Below, piece by piece: positions 36,905 through 46,893 of a stretch of DNA of 64,000 bases (positions are counted from its first letter, which is position 1; every line of letters starts with the position of its first letter). Below the pieces are notes generated by a model. The model was given only the letters and a program-made list of their open reading frames with translations, was not told the origin of the DNA and ran no database searches. A program made the translations under genes and the position numbers. The stretch spans positions 1 through 64,000 of the forward strand of contig JAAWDS010000046.1 in the NCBI GenBank assembly GCA_022793895.1. The letters run 5' to 3'. The stretch comes from Provencibacterium sp. GTDB lineage: Bacteria; Bacillota; Clostridia; Oscillospirales; Ruminococcaceae.

Positions 36905-37792
36905 ATGGAAAAATTAGGATTTATCGGTCTGGGTATTATGGGCCGTCCCATGTGCAAGAACCTGTTGAAAGCGGGCTATTCCCCGATTGTCTATGATGTA
37001 AACGCCGCCGCTGTGGAGGATCTCGTCGCGGCGGGCGCCACGGCTGGGAAAAACCCTGCGGATATTGCCGCCCAGTGCGAGGTTATCATCACCATGCTCC
37101 CCAACTCCCCGCATGTGCGCGCAGTGGCTCTGGGAGAAAACGGCCTCATCGAAACGGCCAAGCCGGGCGCCGTCGTTATTGATATGAGCTCGATCGACCC
37201 GATGGAGTCGAAGGCGATCGGCGCTGCGCTCGCCGAAAAAGGAATCGAATTTATGGATGCGCCCGTCTCCGGCGGCGAGCCCAAGGCGATCGACGGAACG
37301 CTCTCGGTGATGGTCGGCGGCAAAAAGGAGATCTTTGACCGCTATCAGGGATTGCTGGAAAAGATGGCCGCGTCGGTCGTCCTGGTGGGCGAGCTCGGTT
37401 CCGGCAACATTGCAAAGCTCGCCAATCAGATGGTGGTAGCCATCAACATCGCCGCCGTATCTGAGGCGCTCTGCTTCGCCGAGAAGGCAGGCGCCGACCC
37501 CCAGCGGGTATATGAAGCCATTCGCGGCGGCCTGGCCGGCTCCACCGTCATGGATGCGAAGGCTCCCATGATGCTGGCGCGCAACTATAAGCCCGGTTTC
37601 CGCATCGAGCTGCACATTAAGGATCTCGCTAACGTTCTCAACGCCTCCCGCAGCGTTCACACCCCCGTGCCGTTGAGCGCGCAGCTGATGGAGATGATGC
37701 AGTTCCTGGCCTCCAAGGGGTATGAGAAGGAGGATCACGCCAGCATCGTCAAATACTATGAAGCGATTTCCGGCGTAGAGCTGGGCAAATAG
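36905..37792 (+). CDS. garR: 2-hydroxy-3-oxopropionate (tartronate semialdehyde) reductase / beta-hydroxyacid dehydrogenase
   Basis: MEKLGFIGLGIMGRPMCKNLLKAGY Rossmann motif, DAPVSGGEPKAIDGTLSVMVGG, GSGNIAKLANQMVVA; start chosen after AAAGGAG. Confidence 0.88.
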   Translation: MEKLGFIGLGIMGRPMCKNLLKAGYSPIVYDVNAAAVEDLVAAGATAGKNPADIAAQCEVIITMLPNSPHVRAVALGENGLIETAKPGAVVIDMSSIDPMESKAIGAALAEKGIEFMDAPVSGGEPKAIDGTLSVMVGGKKEIFDRYQGLLEKMAASVVLVGELGSGNIAKLANQMVVAINIAAVSEALCFAEKAGADPQRVYEAIRGGLAGSTVMDAKAPMMLARNYKPGFRIELHIKDLANVLNASRSVHTPVPLSAQLMEMMQFLASKGYEKEDHASIVKYYEAISGVELGK

Positions 37793-37810
37793 AAAGGGAG
37801 GTCGTTTTGA

Positions 37811-38710
37811 GTGAGGTTTGAGCCAAAGGGGATCATCCCCCCCATTGTCACCCCGTTGAACCCGGACGAAACGCTCAATGAACCCGTCCTGCGCCAGCTG
37901 GTCAACCATTTCATTGCCCAGGGCGTGCATGGGCTGTTCCCCGTGGGCACCACCGGAGAATTTTACGGCCTCTCGGAGGAGGAGTTCGACCGGATCATCC
38001 GCATCGTCGTGGAGGAAACCGCCGGCCGCGTCCCGGTCTATGCGGGCTGCAACAGCATCGCCACCAAAAATGTCGTCCGCCTGGTCAAAATGGCCAAGGC
38101 GGCCGGGGCGGACGCCGTTTCGGTTCTGACCCCGATGTTCGTCTCCCAAACACAGGCGGAGATTTATGAATACTACCGCGCCATTGCCGAAGAGAGCGAG
38201 CTGCCGGTAGTCATCTACAACAACCGGCCCAAGACCAACGTCATGGTCAACCCGGAAACGGTCGCGCGCCTGGCCGAGCTTCCCCAGATCGTCGGCGTGA
38301 AGGACAGCACCGGCGACATGACCAACACCGGCGAATATATCCGGCTGACCCGTCACATCGAAGGCTTTTCCGTCCTGGTCGGGCGGGATACGCTCATCCT
38401 GTCCGGGCTGCACTACGGCGCGAAGGGCGCCATTGCCTCCTGCGCCAACATCGCCCCCCGCCTGGTGGCCGATATCTATGAGAAGTTCATGGCCGGCGAT
38501 TATGAGGGCGCGCTGGAGGATCAGTTCCGGCTGGCCCCCCTGCGTCTCGCCTGCAACATGGGATCCTTCCCGGCCGTTATCAAGGAAGGTCTCTGCTACG
38601 AGGGCTTCAACGTAGGGAAATGTATGAATCCCATTCAGGAGCTGACCGCCCCGGAGAAAGAAAAGCTGTATGCCATTATCCGCGATATCCAACCGGCCGG
38701 CGTAAATTAG
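37811..38710 (+). CDS. Dihydrodipicolinate synthase/N-acetylneuraminate lyase family aldolase
   Basis: GTG start; GIIPPIVTPLNPDETLNEPVLRQLVNHFIAQGVHGLFPVGTTGEFYGLSEEE, VIYNNRP, VGVKDSTGD (Schiff-base Lys). Confidence 0.93.
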   Translation: MRFEPKGIIPPIVTPLNPDETLNEPVLRQLVNHFIAQGVHGLFPVGTTGEFYGLSEEEFDRIIRIVVEETAGRVPVYAGCNSIATKNVVRLVKMAKAAGADAVSVLTPMFVSQTQAEIYEYYRAIAEESELPVVIYNNRPKTNVMVNPETVARLAELPQIVGVKDSTGDMTNTGEYIRLTRHIEGFSVLVGRDTLILSGLHYGAKGAIASCANIAPRLVADIYEKFMAGDYEGALEDQFRLAPLRLACNMGSFPAVIKEGLCYEGFNVGKCMNPIQELTAPEKEKLYAIIRDIQPAGVN

Positions 38711-38720
38711 GAGGTAGGAA

Positions 38721-39668
38721 ATGGGCTCTTATGTATTGAAGCGCTTAGGACAGATGCTGCTCATTCTGCTGATTGTTTCCGTGTTCTCCTTCCTGCTGAT
38801 CTCCTTTATCCCCGGCGACCCGGTTTACGCTATCTTAGGCGCGGAGGTCGCGCCGGAGGAATATGCGCGCGTCCATGCGGAGCTGGGGCTGGATAAGCCG
38901 GTCATCGTCCGCTACTTTGACTGGCTGTTCAATGCGTTGCGCGGGAATTTCGGGCAGTCTATTCAGTTCCACATGAGCACCGTTGAGCTGCTTGCCGACC
39001 GCATGTCGGTGACGATGTACCTGGCGTTCATCTCCTTCTTTGTCAGCATCCCCTTCGGCATTCTGTTCGGGGTCGTCGCCGCCGTCAAGCGCGGCAAGGC
39101 GATTGATACGGTGGTCACGCTCTTAGCGAATGTCTGCGCCTGTCTTCCGCAGTTCTGGCTGGGCATCCTCGTGCTCTATGTGTTTTCTCTTACGCTGGGA
39201 CTGCTGCCCTCCTTCGGGTTCGTCTGGCCCTGGGAGGACTTCTGGATGAGCTTCAAGCAGTCGCTGATGCCCATTTTCTGCCTCTCGCTCAACGGCGTTT
39301 CTTCCATTGCCCGTCAAACCCGTTCAAGCATGCTGGAGGTCATCCGTCAGGATTATATCCGTACCGGACGATCGAAGGGCTTGAAGGAAACCTCGCTGAT
39401 TGTGATTCACGCGCTGAAAAACGCGCTGATTCCGGTTCTGACCCTGCTGGGCATGCGGCTGGGCGTCCTGATGGGCGGCTCGATGTTCGTGGAATCCGTC
39501 TTTTCCATTCCAGGAATGGGCTCGCTGCTGGTCCGGTCCATTTCCTCGCGCGATATCCCGGTTGTGCAGGCCTGCGTGCTGGTGACGGCCGCGATTACCT
39601 GTTTAGCCAACCTGCTGACCGATATCCTTTATGCAGTGATCGATCCGAGAATCCGTTACGATAAGTGA
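38721..39668 (+). CDS. Peptide/nickel-type ABC transporter permease (DppB-like)
   Basis: MGSYVLKRLGQMLLILLIVSVFSFLLISFIPGDPV; GRSKGLKETSLIVIHALKNALIPVLTLLG EAA-type motif. Confidence 0.95.
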   Translation: MGSYVLKRLGQMLLILLIVSVFSFLLISFIPGDPVYAILGAEVAPEEYARVHAELGLDKPVIVRYFDWLFNALRGNFGQSIQFHMSTVELLADRMSVTMYLAFISFFVSIPFGILFGVVAAVKRGKAIDTVVTLLANVCACLPQFWLGILVLYVFSLTLGLLPSFGFVWPWEDFWMSFKQSLMPIFCLSLNGVSSIARQTRSSMLEVIRQDYIRTGRSKGLKETSLIVIHALKNALIPVLTLLGMRLGVLMGGSMFVESVFSIPGMGSLLVRSISSRDIPVVQACVLVTAAITCLANLLTDILYAVIDPRIRYDK

Positions 39669-39678
39669 GGTGAATGCC

Positions 39679-40584
39679 ATGCTGGAAGCAACGCAAACCG
39701 CAACCATCGACCACAAGGCGCTCAAGGCGGATAGCCGGAAGAAGCGCGTCAAGCAGTTTATCCGCGCCCTTTTCAGCCGCAAAATCGTGCTGGTCAGCGC
39801 CGTGGGCATCCTGTTTTTTATCCTCGTGGCGCTCCTCGCGCCGGTCATCGCCCCCTATGATCCGAACGAGGCGTTCTTTGCCGACAGCCTTGCGCAGCCG
39901 AGCGCAAAATACCTCTTAGGCACTGATATGCACGGCCGCGACGTCCTCAGCCGGATTATCTACGGCTCGCGCGTTTCGCTGGTGGTCGGCCTCTTCGCCG
40001 TGCTCATCGCCTGCGTCATCGGCACCTTTTTAGGTCTCGTCTCCGGCTATGCCGGCGGCCTTGTGGACGATGTGATCACCCGTATTTCCGAAGCTATCCG
40101 CGCCATTCCGCAGGTCGTTCTGGCCATGGCGCTGACCGCCGTGTTTGGCGGAGGAATTGTCAATCTCTCGATTATCTTAGGCATCTCCAACGTGGTGGCC
40201 TATGTCCGAATGATGCGCGGCCAGGTGCTGACCATTAAAGAAAGCGACTATGTTATGGCGGCCAAGCTCCAGGGCAACAGCAGCCTGCGGCTGATGCTGA
40301 CCCACATCCTTCCCAACAGCGTCTCCCCCATCATCGTTCTGATGACCCAGCAGGTGGGCGCTACCATCTTAGCTGAAGCGGGACTCAGCTTCTTAGGGCT
40401 CGGCATCAGCGCCCCGACCGCCTCTTGGGGCTCGATCGTCAACGAGGGCCGGACGTATCTGCTGCAAAACCCGGTGTACGCCCTGGTTCCCGGCATCTGC
40501 GTCGCCGTCCTGGTCATCTTCTTAAACACCTTTGGCGACGGCGTCCGCGACGCCCTGGATCCGCGCCTGCGCGGCGATATTTAA
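39679..40584 (+). CDS. Peptide/nickel-type ABC transporter permease (DppC-like)
   Basis: APYDPNEAFFADSLAQPSAKYLLGTDMHGRDVLSRIIYGSRVSL; ATG chosen over upstream GTG at 39670. Confidence 0.94.
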   Translation: MLEATQTATIDHKALKADSRKKRVKQFIRALFSRKIVLVSAVGILFFILVALLAPVIAPYDPNEAFFADSLAQPSAKYLLGTDMHGRDVLSRIIYGSRVSLVVGLFAVLIACVIGTFLGLVSGYAGGLVDDVITRISEAIRAIPQVVLAMALTAVFGGGIVNLSIILGISNVVAYVRMMRGQVLTIKESDYVMAAKLQGNSSLRLMLTHILPNSVSPIIVLMTQQVGATILAEAGLSFLGLGISAPTASWGSIVNEGRTYLLQNPVYALVPGICVAVLVIFLNTFGDGVRDALDPRLRGDI

Positions 40585-40600
40585 GAGAGGGGGCCTCACG

Positions 40601-42631
40601 ATGCAAAGGCTGCTTACGGTCAAAGATATTGTCACCAGCTTTAAAATGGAGGGACAGCGCGTCCGCTCGGTGGACGGCGTTTCCTTCCACATCGATCCCG
40701 GCGAGATCATCGGCGTGGTCGGCGAGTCGGGCAGCGGCAAATCGGTCACGATGCTCAGTATGCTACAGCTCATCAGCTCCCCCGGCCGGGTAGAGAGCGG
40801 CGAGGTGTTTTTAGAGGGCGTGGAGGGGAACCTGCTTTCCGCCCCCGCCAACGGCCCGCTCATGCGGGAGGTGCGCGGCGGCCGGATCAGCATGATTTTC
40901 CAGGAGCCGATGACCTCGCTCAACCCCGTGCTGACCATCGGCTATCAGATTGAGGAAAACATCCTCCTGCACCAGAAGTGCTCGAAGGAGGAGGCGAAGG
41001 CCCGCACCATTGAAATGCTGAAGATGGTCAACATCCCCGATGCGGAAGAGCGCTATTCCTACTACCCTCAGCAGTTCTCCGGCGGCATGCGCCAGCGCAT
41101 CATGATCGCCATGGCCATGGCGGCCAAGCCCAGCGTTCTCATCGCGGACGAAGCGACGACCGCGCTCGACGTCACCACCCAGGCCCAGCTGCTGGAGATG
41201 ATCCGCGACGTGGCTAAGAAAACGAGCACCGCGGTCATCATCGTCACCCACAACCTCGGCATTGTCGCCCGGTTTGCCGAACGGATCTATGTCATGTATG
41301 CCGGGAGCGTGGTGGAGACAACCGACACCATGCGCCTGTTCAAAAAACCGGAGCATCCCTATACCCGCAGCCTGCTGCAAGCCATTCCGCGGCTGGATGA
41401 TCCGAAGGACCGCATTCTTATCCCCATTGACGGGCTGCCGCCGAACCCGGCCACCCGCCCGGATTACTGCCCGTTTTACGATCGCTGCCTTTACCACATG
41501 GATAAATGCCGCGAACAGAAGAAGCCCGCGCTCATCGAGCTGGAGGAAGGACACTTTGCCGCCTGCCTGCTGACCGAAGAGGAGAAGGCGCAAAAGGCAG
41601 TCGAAATCGCCAACCGGGACATCCGCAGCGCGCCGCAGAAGAACATCCAGCCGGATAACTGCCTGGAGGTCGAGAAGATCCGCAAGTTCTTCCCCGTTTT
41701 TCAGGGCATCATGCGCAAAAAGATCGGCGAGGTAAAGGCGATTGAGGACATCTCCTTCACCCTGCGCCGCGGCGAAACGCTCGGACTCGTCGGCGAAAGC
41801 GGATGCGGAAAGACCACGCTGGCACGCTCGATCATGCGTGTTTATGAGCCGGAAAGCGGCCAGGTGGTGTTTGACGGGACGGACATCACCCACCTCAACG
41901 ACCGGCAGCTCAAGCCGGTGCGCCCGAAGATCAGCATGATCTTCCAGGACCCCTATTCGTCGCTCGATCCCCGGCAGACGGCGGAATCGATCGTTGGCGA
42001 ATCGCTCAAGATTCATCACCTGGTCCAGAACCAGCAGGAATATGAGGAGCGGGTAGACGAGCTCTTCCGCCTGGTCGGGCTGGATCCGGGGCTCAAGAGC
42101 CGCGTGGCCCATGAGTTCTCCGGCGGCCAGCGCCAGCGTTTAGGCATCGCCCGCGCGCTCTCCTCCAACCCCTCGCTCATCATCTGCGATGAGCCCATCT
42201 CGGCGCTGGATGTTTCCATCCAGGCGCAGATCATCAATCTGTTGGAGGATTTACAGGCGCAGCTGGGGCTCTCCTACCTCTTTATCGCCCATGATCTCGC
42301 AGTGGTCAAGCACATCAGCGACCGGATTTTGGTCATGTACCTCGGCCGGGTGGTTGAAATTGCCGACTGCTTGGAGCTCTATGAAAACACGCTGCACCCC
42401 TATACAAAAGCGCTGCTCTCGGCCATCCCGGTAGCGGATCCCGCCGTAGAGGCGCAGCGCGAACGGGTGGTCATTAAGGGCGAGGTGCCTTCCATCCGCC
42501 ACCGCCCGACCGGCTGCCCCTTCCACAACCGGTGTGAACACGCCATGGAGATCTGCAAGAAGGAACCTCCTGAGCTTATCCACGTAAATGACAGCCATCA
42601 AGTGGCCTGTTATTTATATACCCAGCGCTAA
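40601..42631 (+). CDS. Fused dual ABC transporter ATP-binding protein (DppD-DppF type)
   Basis: 676 aa with two Walker A (GESGSGKS, GESGCGKT), two ABC signatures (FSGGMRQR, FSGGQRQR) and two oligopeptide-type C-terminal Cys clusters. Confidence 0.95.
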   Translation: MQRLLTVKDIVTSFKMEGQRVRSVDGVSFHIDPGEIIGVVGESGSGKSVTMLSMLQLISSPGRVESGEVFLEGVEGNLLSAPANGPLMREVRGGRISMIFQEPMTSLNPVLTIGYQIEENILLHQKCSKEEAKARTIEMLKMVNIPDAEERYSYYPQQFSGGMRQRIMIAMAMAAKPSVLIADEATTALDVTTQAQLLEMIRDVAKKTSTAVIIVTHNLGIVARFAERIYVMYAGSVVETTDTMRLFKKPEHPYTRSLLQAIPRLDDPKDRILIPIDGLPPNPATRPDYCPFYDRCLYHMDKCREQKKPALIELEEGHFAACLLTEEEKAQKAVEIANRDIRSAPQKNIQPDNCLEVEKIRKFFPVFQGIMRKKIGEVKAIEDISFTLRRGETLGLVGESGCGKTTLARSIMRVYEPESGQVVFDGTDITHLNDRQLKPVRPKISMIFQDPYSSLDPRQTAESIVGESLKIHHLVQNQQEYEERVDELFRLVGLDPGLKSRVAHEFSGGQRQRLGIARALSSNPSLIICDEPISALDVSIQAQIINLLEDLQAQLGLSYLFIAHDLAVVKHISDRILVMYLGRVVEIADCLELYENTLHPYTKALLSAIPVADPAVEAQRERVVIKGEVPSIRHRPTGCPFHNRCEHAMEICKKEPPELIHVNDSHQVACYLYTQR

Positions 42632-42685
42632 AGCACCTGCATCGAAGCCCAAACCGGCCTGCGGCCGGCATATCTTTAGAAAGGA

Positions 42686-44326
42686 ATGAACATTTTTATG
42701 CAGAAGAAAAAGCTCTGTTCCCTCCTCCTGGCCTCCGCAATAGCTCTCGGCCTTTTCGGCGGCTGCTCCGGCTCGAACGACAACGCTTCCTCCTCCGCCC
42801 CCGCTTCTTCGGCGGCTCCGGCCTCCTCGTCCACTGGCTCCGCGGCCCCCGCTTCCTCGGAAGCGACTGCGAGCGATGACAAGTACGGCGGGAGCATCCG
42901 CCTGGCGGCTGAGGCAAGCCCCGTCACCCTCTTCCTGCCCCAGTCCTCCTCTACCAACGACCGGTTCTATACCACCCCGGTCGCCGAGCCTCTCGGCCGT
43001 GAGGACGGCGCAGGCAACTACGTCCCCTTCCTGGCGGAAGACTTTATCATCGATTCCGACGCCCTCACCTTCACCATCAAGCTGCGCGACGGCGTAAAGT
43101 TCCACGACGGATCCGCCTGCGACGCGGAAGCGGTCAAGTGGAACCTGGATAAGTACATTGAAAACGGCAAAGCCAGCGAGCTGTGCAATCCCACCGAAGT
43201 GACCGTCAGCGATCCGCTGACCGTTGTGGTTCACTATGACGCTTGGGCGAACAACTGGCAGACGGTGATCGGCGCCATTCCGATCATCTCGAAGGAAGCC
43301 TATGAGAAGAACGGCGAGGAGTGGTGCAAGATCAACATCGTCGGCACCGGCCCCTTCAAGCTCGACTCCTTCGTTCAGGACGGCCACCTGCGCTATGTCC
43401 GCAACGACGACTACCGCATTGAGGGCCAGCCCTACCTCGATTCCATCGAGTTTGTGGTCATCACCGACTCCAACACCCGCATCTCCGCCTTCCTCAACAA
43501 AGAGATCGACGCCATGGAGACCGGCGACTCGGTCGTTATCGACCAGCTGACCCAGGCGGGCTATGAGAACATTGCCCAGCAGAACGCCAACCTCTCCGGC
43601 CTGAAGTATGTCATCTTCAACAGCATGGACCATGACAAGCCGCTGGGCGATCTGAAGGTCCGTCAGGCCATCATGCACTGCTTCGACTGGGAGAACATTG
43701 CCAAATCCCTCTCCGGCGGCTACGGCTACGCCACCCCGCTTTTCTGCGCCCCCGACTCCTGGGCTTACCATCCGGAAGCGGAGCTGTATGAGTACAACGT
43801 AGACCTTGCCAAGCAGCTGCTGGCGGAAGCCGGCTACCCGGACGGGTTTACCACCAAGATCACCACCATCTCCACCTACAACGCCACTGCCGTTGCGCTC
43901 CAGGCTTCGCTGGCGCAGATCGGCATCAACGCCGAAATCACCGTGATGGATAACTCGGCGCTCGCCGCCATGCAGGTCAACGACAACATCGAGGGCTTTA
44001 TCGCCTGGCAGGGCGGCGGCCAGATGGATTTCACCGCCAACTACATCCGCCTCTACTCCTCCGAGGGCATTAAGAACCATGGTATCATTGAGTACCCGGC
44101 CGACTATGAGGAAGCTCTCTTCGGCGCCCGTGCAGCCAAGACCATTGAGGAGAAGAAGAGCCTGCTGCAAGATGCGGCTAAAAAGCTGGTGCAGGATTAC
44201 TGCTTAATCTTCCCCCTCTGCCTGACCTACACCACCGCTTTCCAGCAGGAGGATATCCACGACCTCGGCTACTACCAGACGATTGCCACTCAGTTCACCC
44301 CTGAACTCGCTTACCGCTCGAAGTAA
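42686..44326 (+). CDS. Extracellular solute-binding lipoprotein (OppA/DppA family)
   Basis: Signal peptide with lipobox LGLFGGCSGS, Ser/Ala-rich linker, FTIKLRDGVKFHDGSACDAEAVKWNLDKY; ATG at 42698 is an alternative start. Confidence 0.94.
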   Translation: MNIFMQKKKLCSLLLASAIALGLFGGCSGSNDNASSSAPASSAAPASSSTGSAAPASSEATASDDKYGGSIRLAAEASPVTLFLPQSSSTNDRFYTTPVAEPLGREDGAGNYVPFLAEDFIIDSDALTFTIKLRDGVKFHDGSACDAEAVKWNLDKYIENGKASELCNPTEVTVSDPLTVVVHYDAWANNWQTVIGAIPIISKEAYEKNGEEWCKINIVGTGPFKLDSFVQDGHLRYVRNDDYRIEGQPYLDSIEFVVITDSNTRISAFLNKEIDAMETGDSVVIDQLTQAGYENIAQQNANLSGLKYVIFNSMDHDKPLGDLKVRQAIMHCFDWENIAKSLSGGYGYATPLFCAPDSWAYHPEAELYEYNVDLAKQLLAEAGYPDGFTTKITTISTYNATAVALQASLAQIGINAEITVMDNSALAAMQVNDNIEGFIAWQGGGQMDFTANYIRLYSSEGIKNHGIIEYPADYEEALFGARAAKTIEEKKSLLQDAAKKLVQDYCLIFPLCLTYTTAFQQEDIHDLGYYQTIATQFTPELAYRSK

Positions 44327-44349
44327 ACGCCGTAAAGAGACAACAGCCG

Positions 44350-44382
44350 ATATTCCAGCCCCTCTAGGAGGGGCTGGAATAT
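44350..44382 (+). terminator. Stem-loop between the solute-binding protein gene and the UxuA-like gene
   Basis: ATATTCCAGCCCCTC-tag-GAGGGGCTGGAATAT. Confidence 0.65.
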
Positions 44383-44427
44383 TCCTGTAAATGTACGCTA
44401 TGGGACAGAAACGAAAGGAGAAGGGCC

Positions 44428-45402
44428 ATGCGCGTTCAATATTGTGTACGTTCCCACTGCACCGACGACGAGCTCCATTTTATCAAGCACCTGGGCATTG
44501 ATTATGTCTATGTGATGTTCGACGACAATCACACCGATTACGATTCGGTCATGTTCTTTATGGATCGCTTGAAGAAGGCCGGTCTGACGGCGACCGACGG
44601 CGGCAACACCAACATTTATAAAAACCCCTCCATCCACCTGGGCTTCGACGACCGCGACGGGAAGATTGAGGACTACATCCGCTTCACCCGCATTCTGGCC
44701 AAGGCGGGCATCAAAATCGGCTACGCCACCTGGGAGCCGAACCAGGTGCTGACCACGAAATGGGATGTAGGCGAACATACCCATGGCGCGGTTGCCCGCA
44801 TTGTGGATATCGAAGAGCTGAAAACCCATCCCAACAGCCATGGGCGCGTATTTGAAAAAGAGGAGATCTGGGCCAACTTCAAGTATTTCCTCGATGCGGT
44901 GCTGCCGGTCTGCGAGGAGCTGGATTTCAAGCTCGCCCTGCATCCCAACGATCCCCCCGTCCCGATGCTCAAGGGGATTTATAACCTCATTCATTCGAGC
45001 GATGATTACCGCCATGCCTTCGATCTCGCGGGCGACAGCGACCGCTTGGGCATCAAGCTCTGCACCGGCTGCTGGCTGGAGGGCGGTACCGAGCACTTCG
45101 GCGACCTGCTCTATGATATCGAGGAATTTGTCCGCCGCGGCAAGGTGCTCATCGTCCACTTCCGCAACGTGAGCGATACCATCCCCTACTTTGAGGAGAC
45201 GCTCTTAGAGGACGGCTATATGGACATGTATACCGTAATGAAAAAGCTGGTGGACTGCGGCTATAACGGGATGATCCATGTCGATCATGTCCCGCGCTAT
45301 CCGGAATCCTGCGGCGGCGACCACGCCTCCTTCGCCTATTCCTATGGCTATATGAAGGCGTTGCTGCACCGTGCCGAGGCCGAAGCGAAGGCTAGGAAAT
45401 AA
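44428..45402 (+). CDS. Mannonate dehydratase (UxuA)-like TIM-barrel protein
   Basis: 324 aa; LALHPNDPPVPMLKGIYNLIHS and HVDHVPRYPE resemble UxuA signatures; exact substrate not determinable. Confidence 0.7.
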   Translation: MRVQYCVRSHCTDDELHFIKHLGIDYVYVMFDDNHTDYDSVMFFMDRLKKAGLTATDGGNTNIYKNPSIHLGFDDRDGKIEDYIRFTRILAKAGIKIGYATWEPNQVLTTKWDVGEHTHGAVARIVDIEELKTHPNSHGRVFEKEEIWANFKYFLDAVLPVCEELDFKLALHPNDPPVPMLKGIYNLIHSSDDYRHAFDLAGDSDRLGIKLCTGCWLEGGTEHFGDLLYDIEEFVRRGKVLIVHFRNVSDTIPYFEETLLEDGYMDMYTVMKKLVDCGYNGMIHVDHVPRYPESCGGDHASFAYSYGYMKALLHRAEAEAKARK

Positions 45403-45489
45403 CCCCCCTTATATAATCCAAACGGCCGAGGGCAACCCGTCCCCCGGCCGTGTCTTCGTTATCCAAATCGATTCCAAGGAGAGTTCTTT

Positions 45490-46893
45490 ATGGATGAACA
45501 GGTAAAACGCCTTATCGCCGTTACGCCGCAGCCCCGCCAGATAGCCTGGCAGGAGCTGGAATTTACCGCCTTTATTCATTTTGGCATGAACGCCTTTACC
45601 AACCGGGAATGGGGGGACGGCTCGGAGGATCCGGCCATCTTCCATCCGTCCCGGCTGGATACCGACCAGTGGTGCGCCGCGCTCTGCGCCGCCGGGATCA
45701 AAGCCGTTCTGCTCACCGCCAAGCACCACGACGGCTTCTGCCTCTGGGATACCAAACAGACCGATCACTCGGTCATGCGCTCCCCCTATGGGAAGGACAT
45801 TTTCCGGCAGCTCTCCATTTCCTGTAAAAAATTCGGGCTGAAGCTGGGGGTTTACCTCTCCCCATGGGACCGTCACGATCCGCGCTATGGCCAGGGGAAG
45901 CCCTACGACGACTTCTTCTGCGCCCAGCTTACCGAGCTGTTGACCGGCTATGGGGAGCTCTACTGCGTTTGGTTCGACGGCGCCTGCGGCGAGGGCCCGA
46001 ACGGCAAGCGCCAGCGCTACGACTGGGCTCGCTACTACCAGGTGATCCGCTCGTTGCAGCCCGGCGCGGTTATCTCGGTCTGCGGGCCGGATGTGCGCTG
46101 GTGCGGCAACGAGGCCGGGCACTGCCGTCCCAGCGAGTGGAGCGTTGTCGCCGCGGGGATGCGGGACAACGAGAAGATCCATGAAAAAAGCCAGCAGGCG
46201 GATGACGACGCCTTCCGGGAACGCACCATCCCCTCCGGGGAGGAGGATCTTGGCAGCCGCCAGGCGCTCGCCGGAATTGAGGAGCTTATCTGGTATCCCG
46301 CCGAGGTGAACACCTCCATCCGCCCCGGATGGTTCTACCACCCGGAGGAGGATGAGAAGGTCAAGCCCCTCGAAGAGCTGAAGAAGGTCTATCTGCAAGC
46401 GGTAGGCGGAAACGCCGTGATGCTGCTCAACATCCCGCCCAACCGAGAAGGGCTGTTTGCCGTCCCGGATGTCCGGCGGCTCTGCGAGCTGGGGGATTTT
46501 ATCCGCGGCAGCCTTTCCCGGAATCTTCTGGAGGGGGCGCGCTTCTCAGCCAGCGCTGCGGAGGCGGATCATCCGGCCTCGCTGCTGGAGGAAGGGAAGG
46601 GCTATTGGAAGGCCCCCGATTCGCAGGAGAGCGCCGTCCTGGAGATCACCGCCGCCGTCCCCGTCTGCGCGCGCTACCTCCGGCTCAAGGAGGAAATTAC
46701 CCGCAGCCAGCGCATCGAAGGGTTTATCCTGGAGGCGCTGGAGAATGGAGAGTGGCGCACCGTCTGCGAAGGTACGACCGCCGGCTATCAGCGCATCGTT
46801 CCGTTTTCCGAACCGGCGACGGCGCAGCGCTGGCGGCTGACGATCACTGCCAGCCGCGCAGGCGCGACGCTCAAAGCCCTCATGCTGCACTAA
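45490..46893 (+). CDS. Alpha-L-fucosidase (GH29)
   Basis: 467 aa, no signal peptide; WQELEFTAFIHFGMNAFTNREWG, AVLLTAKHHDGFCLWDTKQTDHSVMRSP, YCVWFDGACGEG. Confidence 0.92.
   Translation: MDEQVKRLIAVTPQPRQIAWQELEFTAFIHFGMNAFTNREWGDGSEDPAIFHPSRLDTDQWCAALCAAGIKAVLLTAKHHDGFCLWDTKQTDHSVMRSPYGKDIFRQLSISCKKFGLKLGVYLSPWDRHDPRYGQGKPYDDFFCAQLTELLTGYGELYCVWFDGACGEGPNGKRQRYDWARYYQVIRSLQPGAVISVCGPDVRWCGNEAGHCRPSEWSVVAAGMRDNEKIHEKSQQADDDAFRERTIPSGEEDLGSRQALAGIEELIWYPAEVNTSIRPGWFYHPEEDEKVKPLEELKKVYLQAVGGNAVMLLNIPPNREGLFAVPDVRRLCELGDFIRGSLSRNLLEGARFSASAAEADHPASLLEEGKGYWKAPDSQESAVLEITAAVPVCARYLRLKEEITRSQRIEGFILEALENGEWRTVCEGTTAGYQRIVPFSEPATAQRWRLTITASRAGATLKALMLH

Noticed and set aside
36914-38692. 592-aa minus-strand ORF
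   Set aside because: Antisense to garR and the DapA-family gene; no recognisable motifs.
40811-42112. 433-aa minus-strand ORF
   Set aside because: Antisense to the fused ABC ATPase gene.
42614-44170. 518-aa minus-strand ORF
   Set aside because: Antisense to the OppA-like gene; low-complexity Gly/Arg C-terminus typical of antisense translation.
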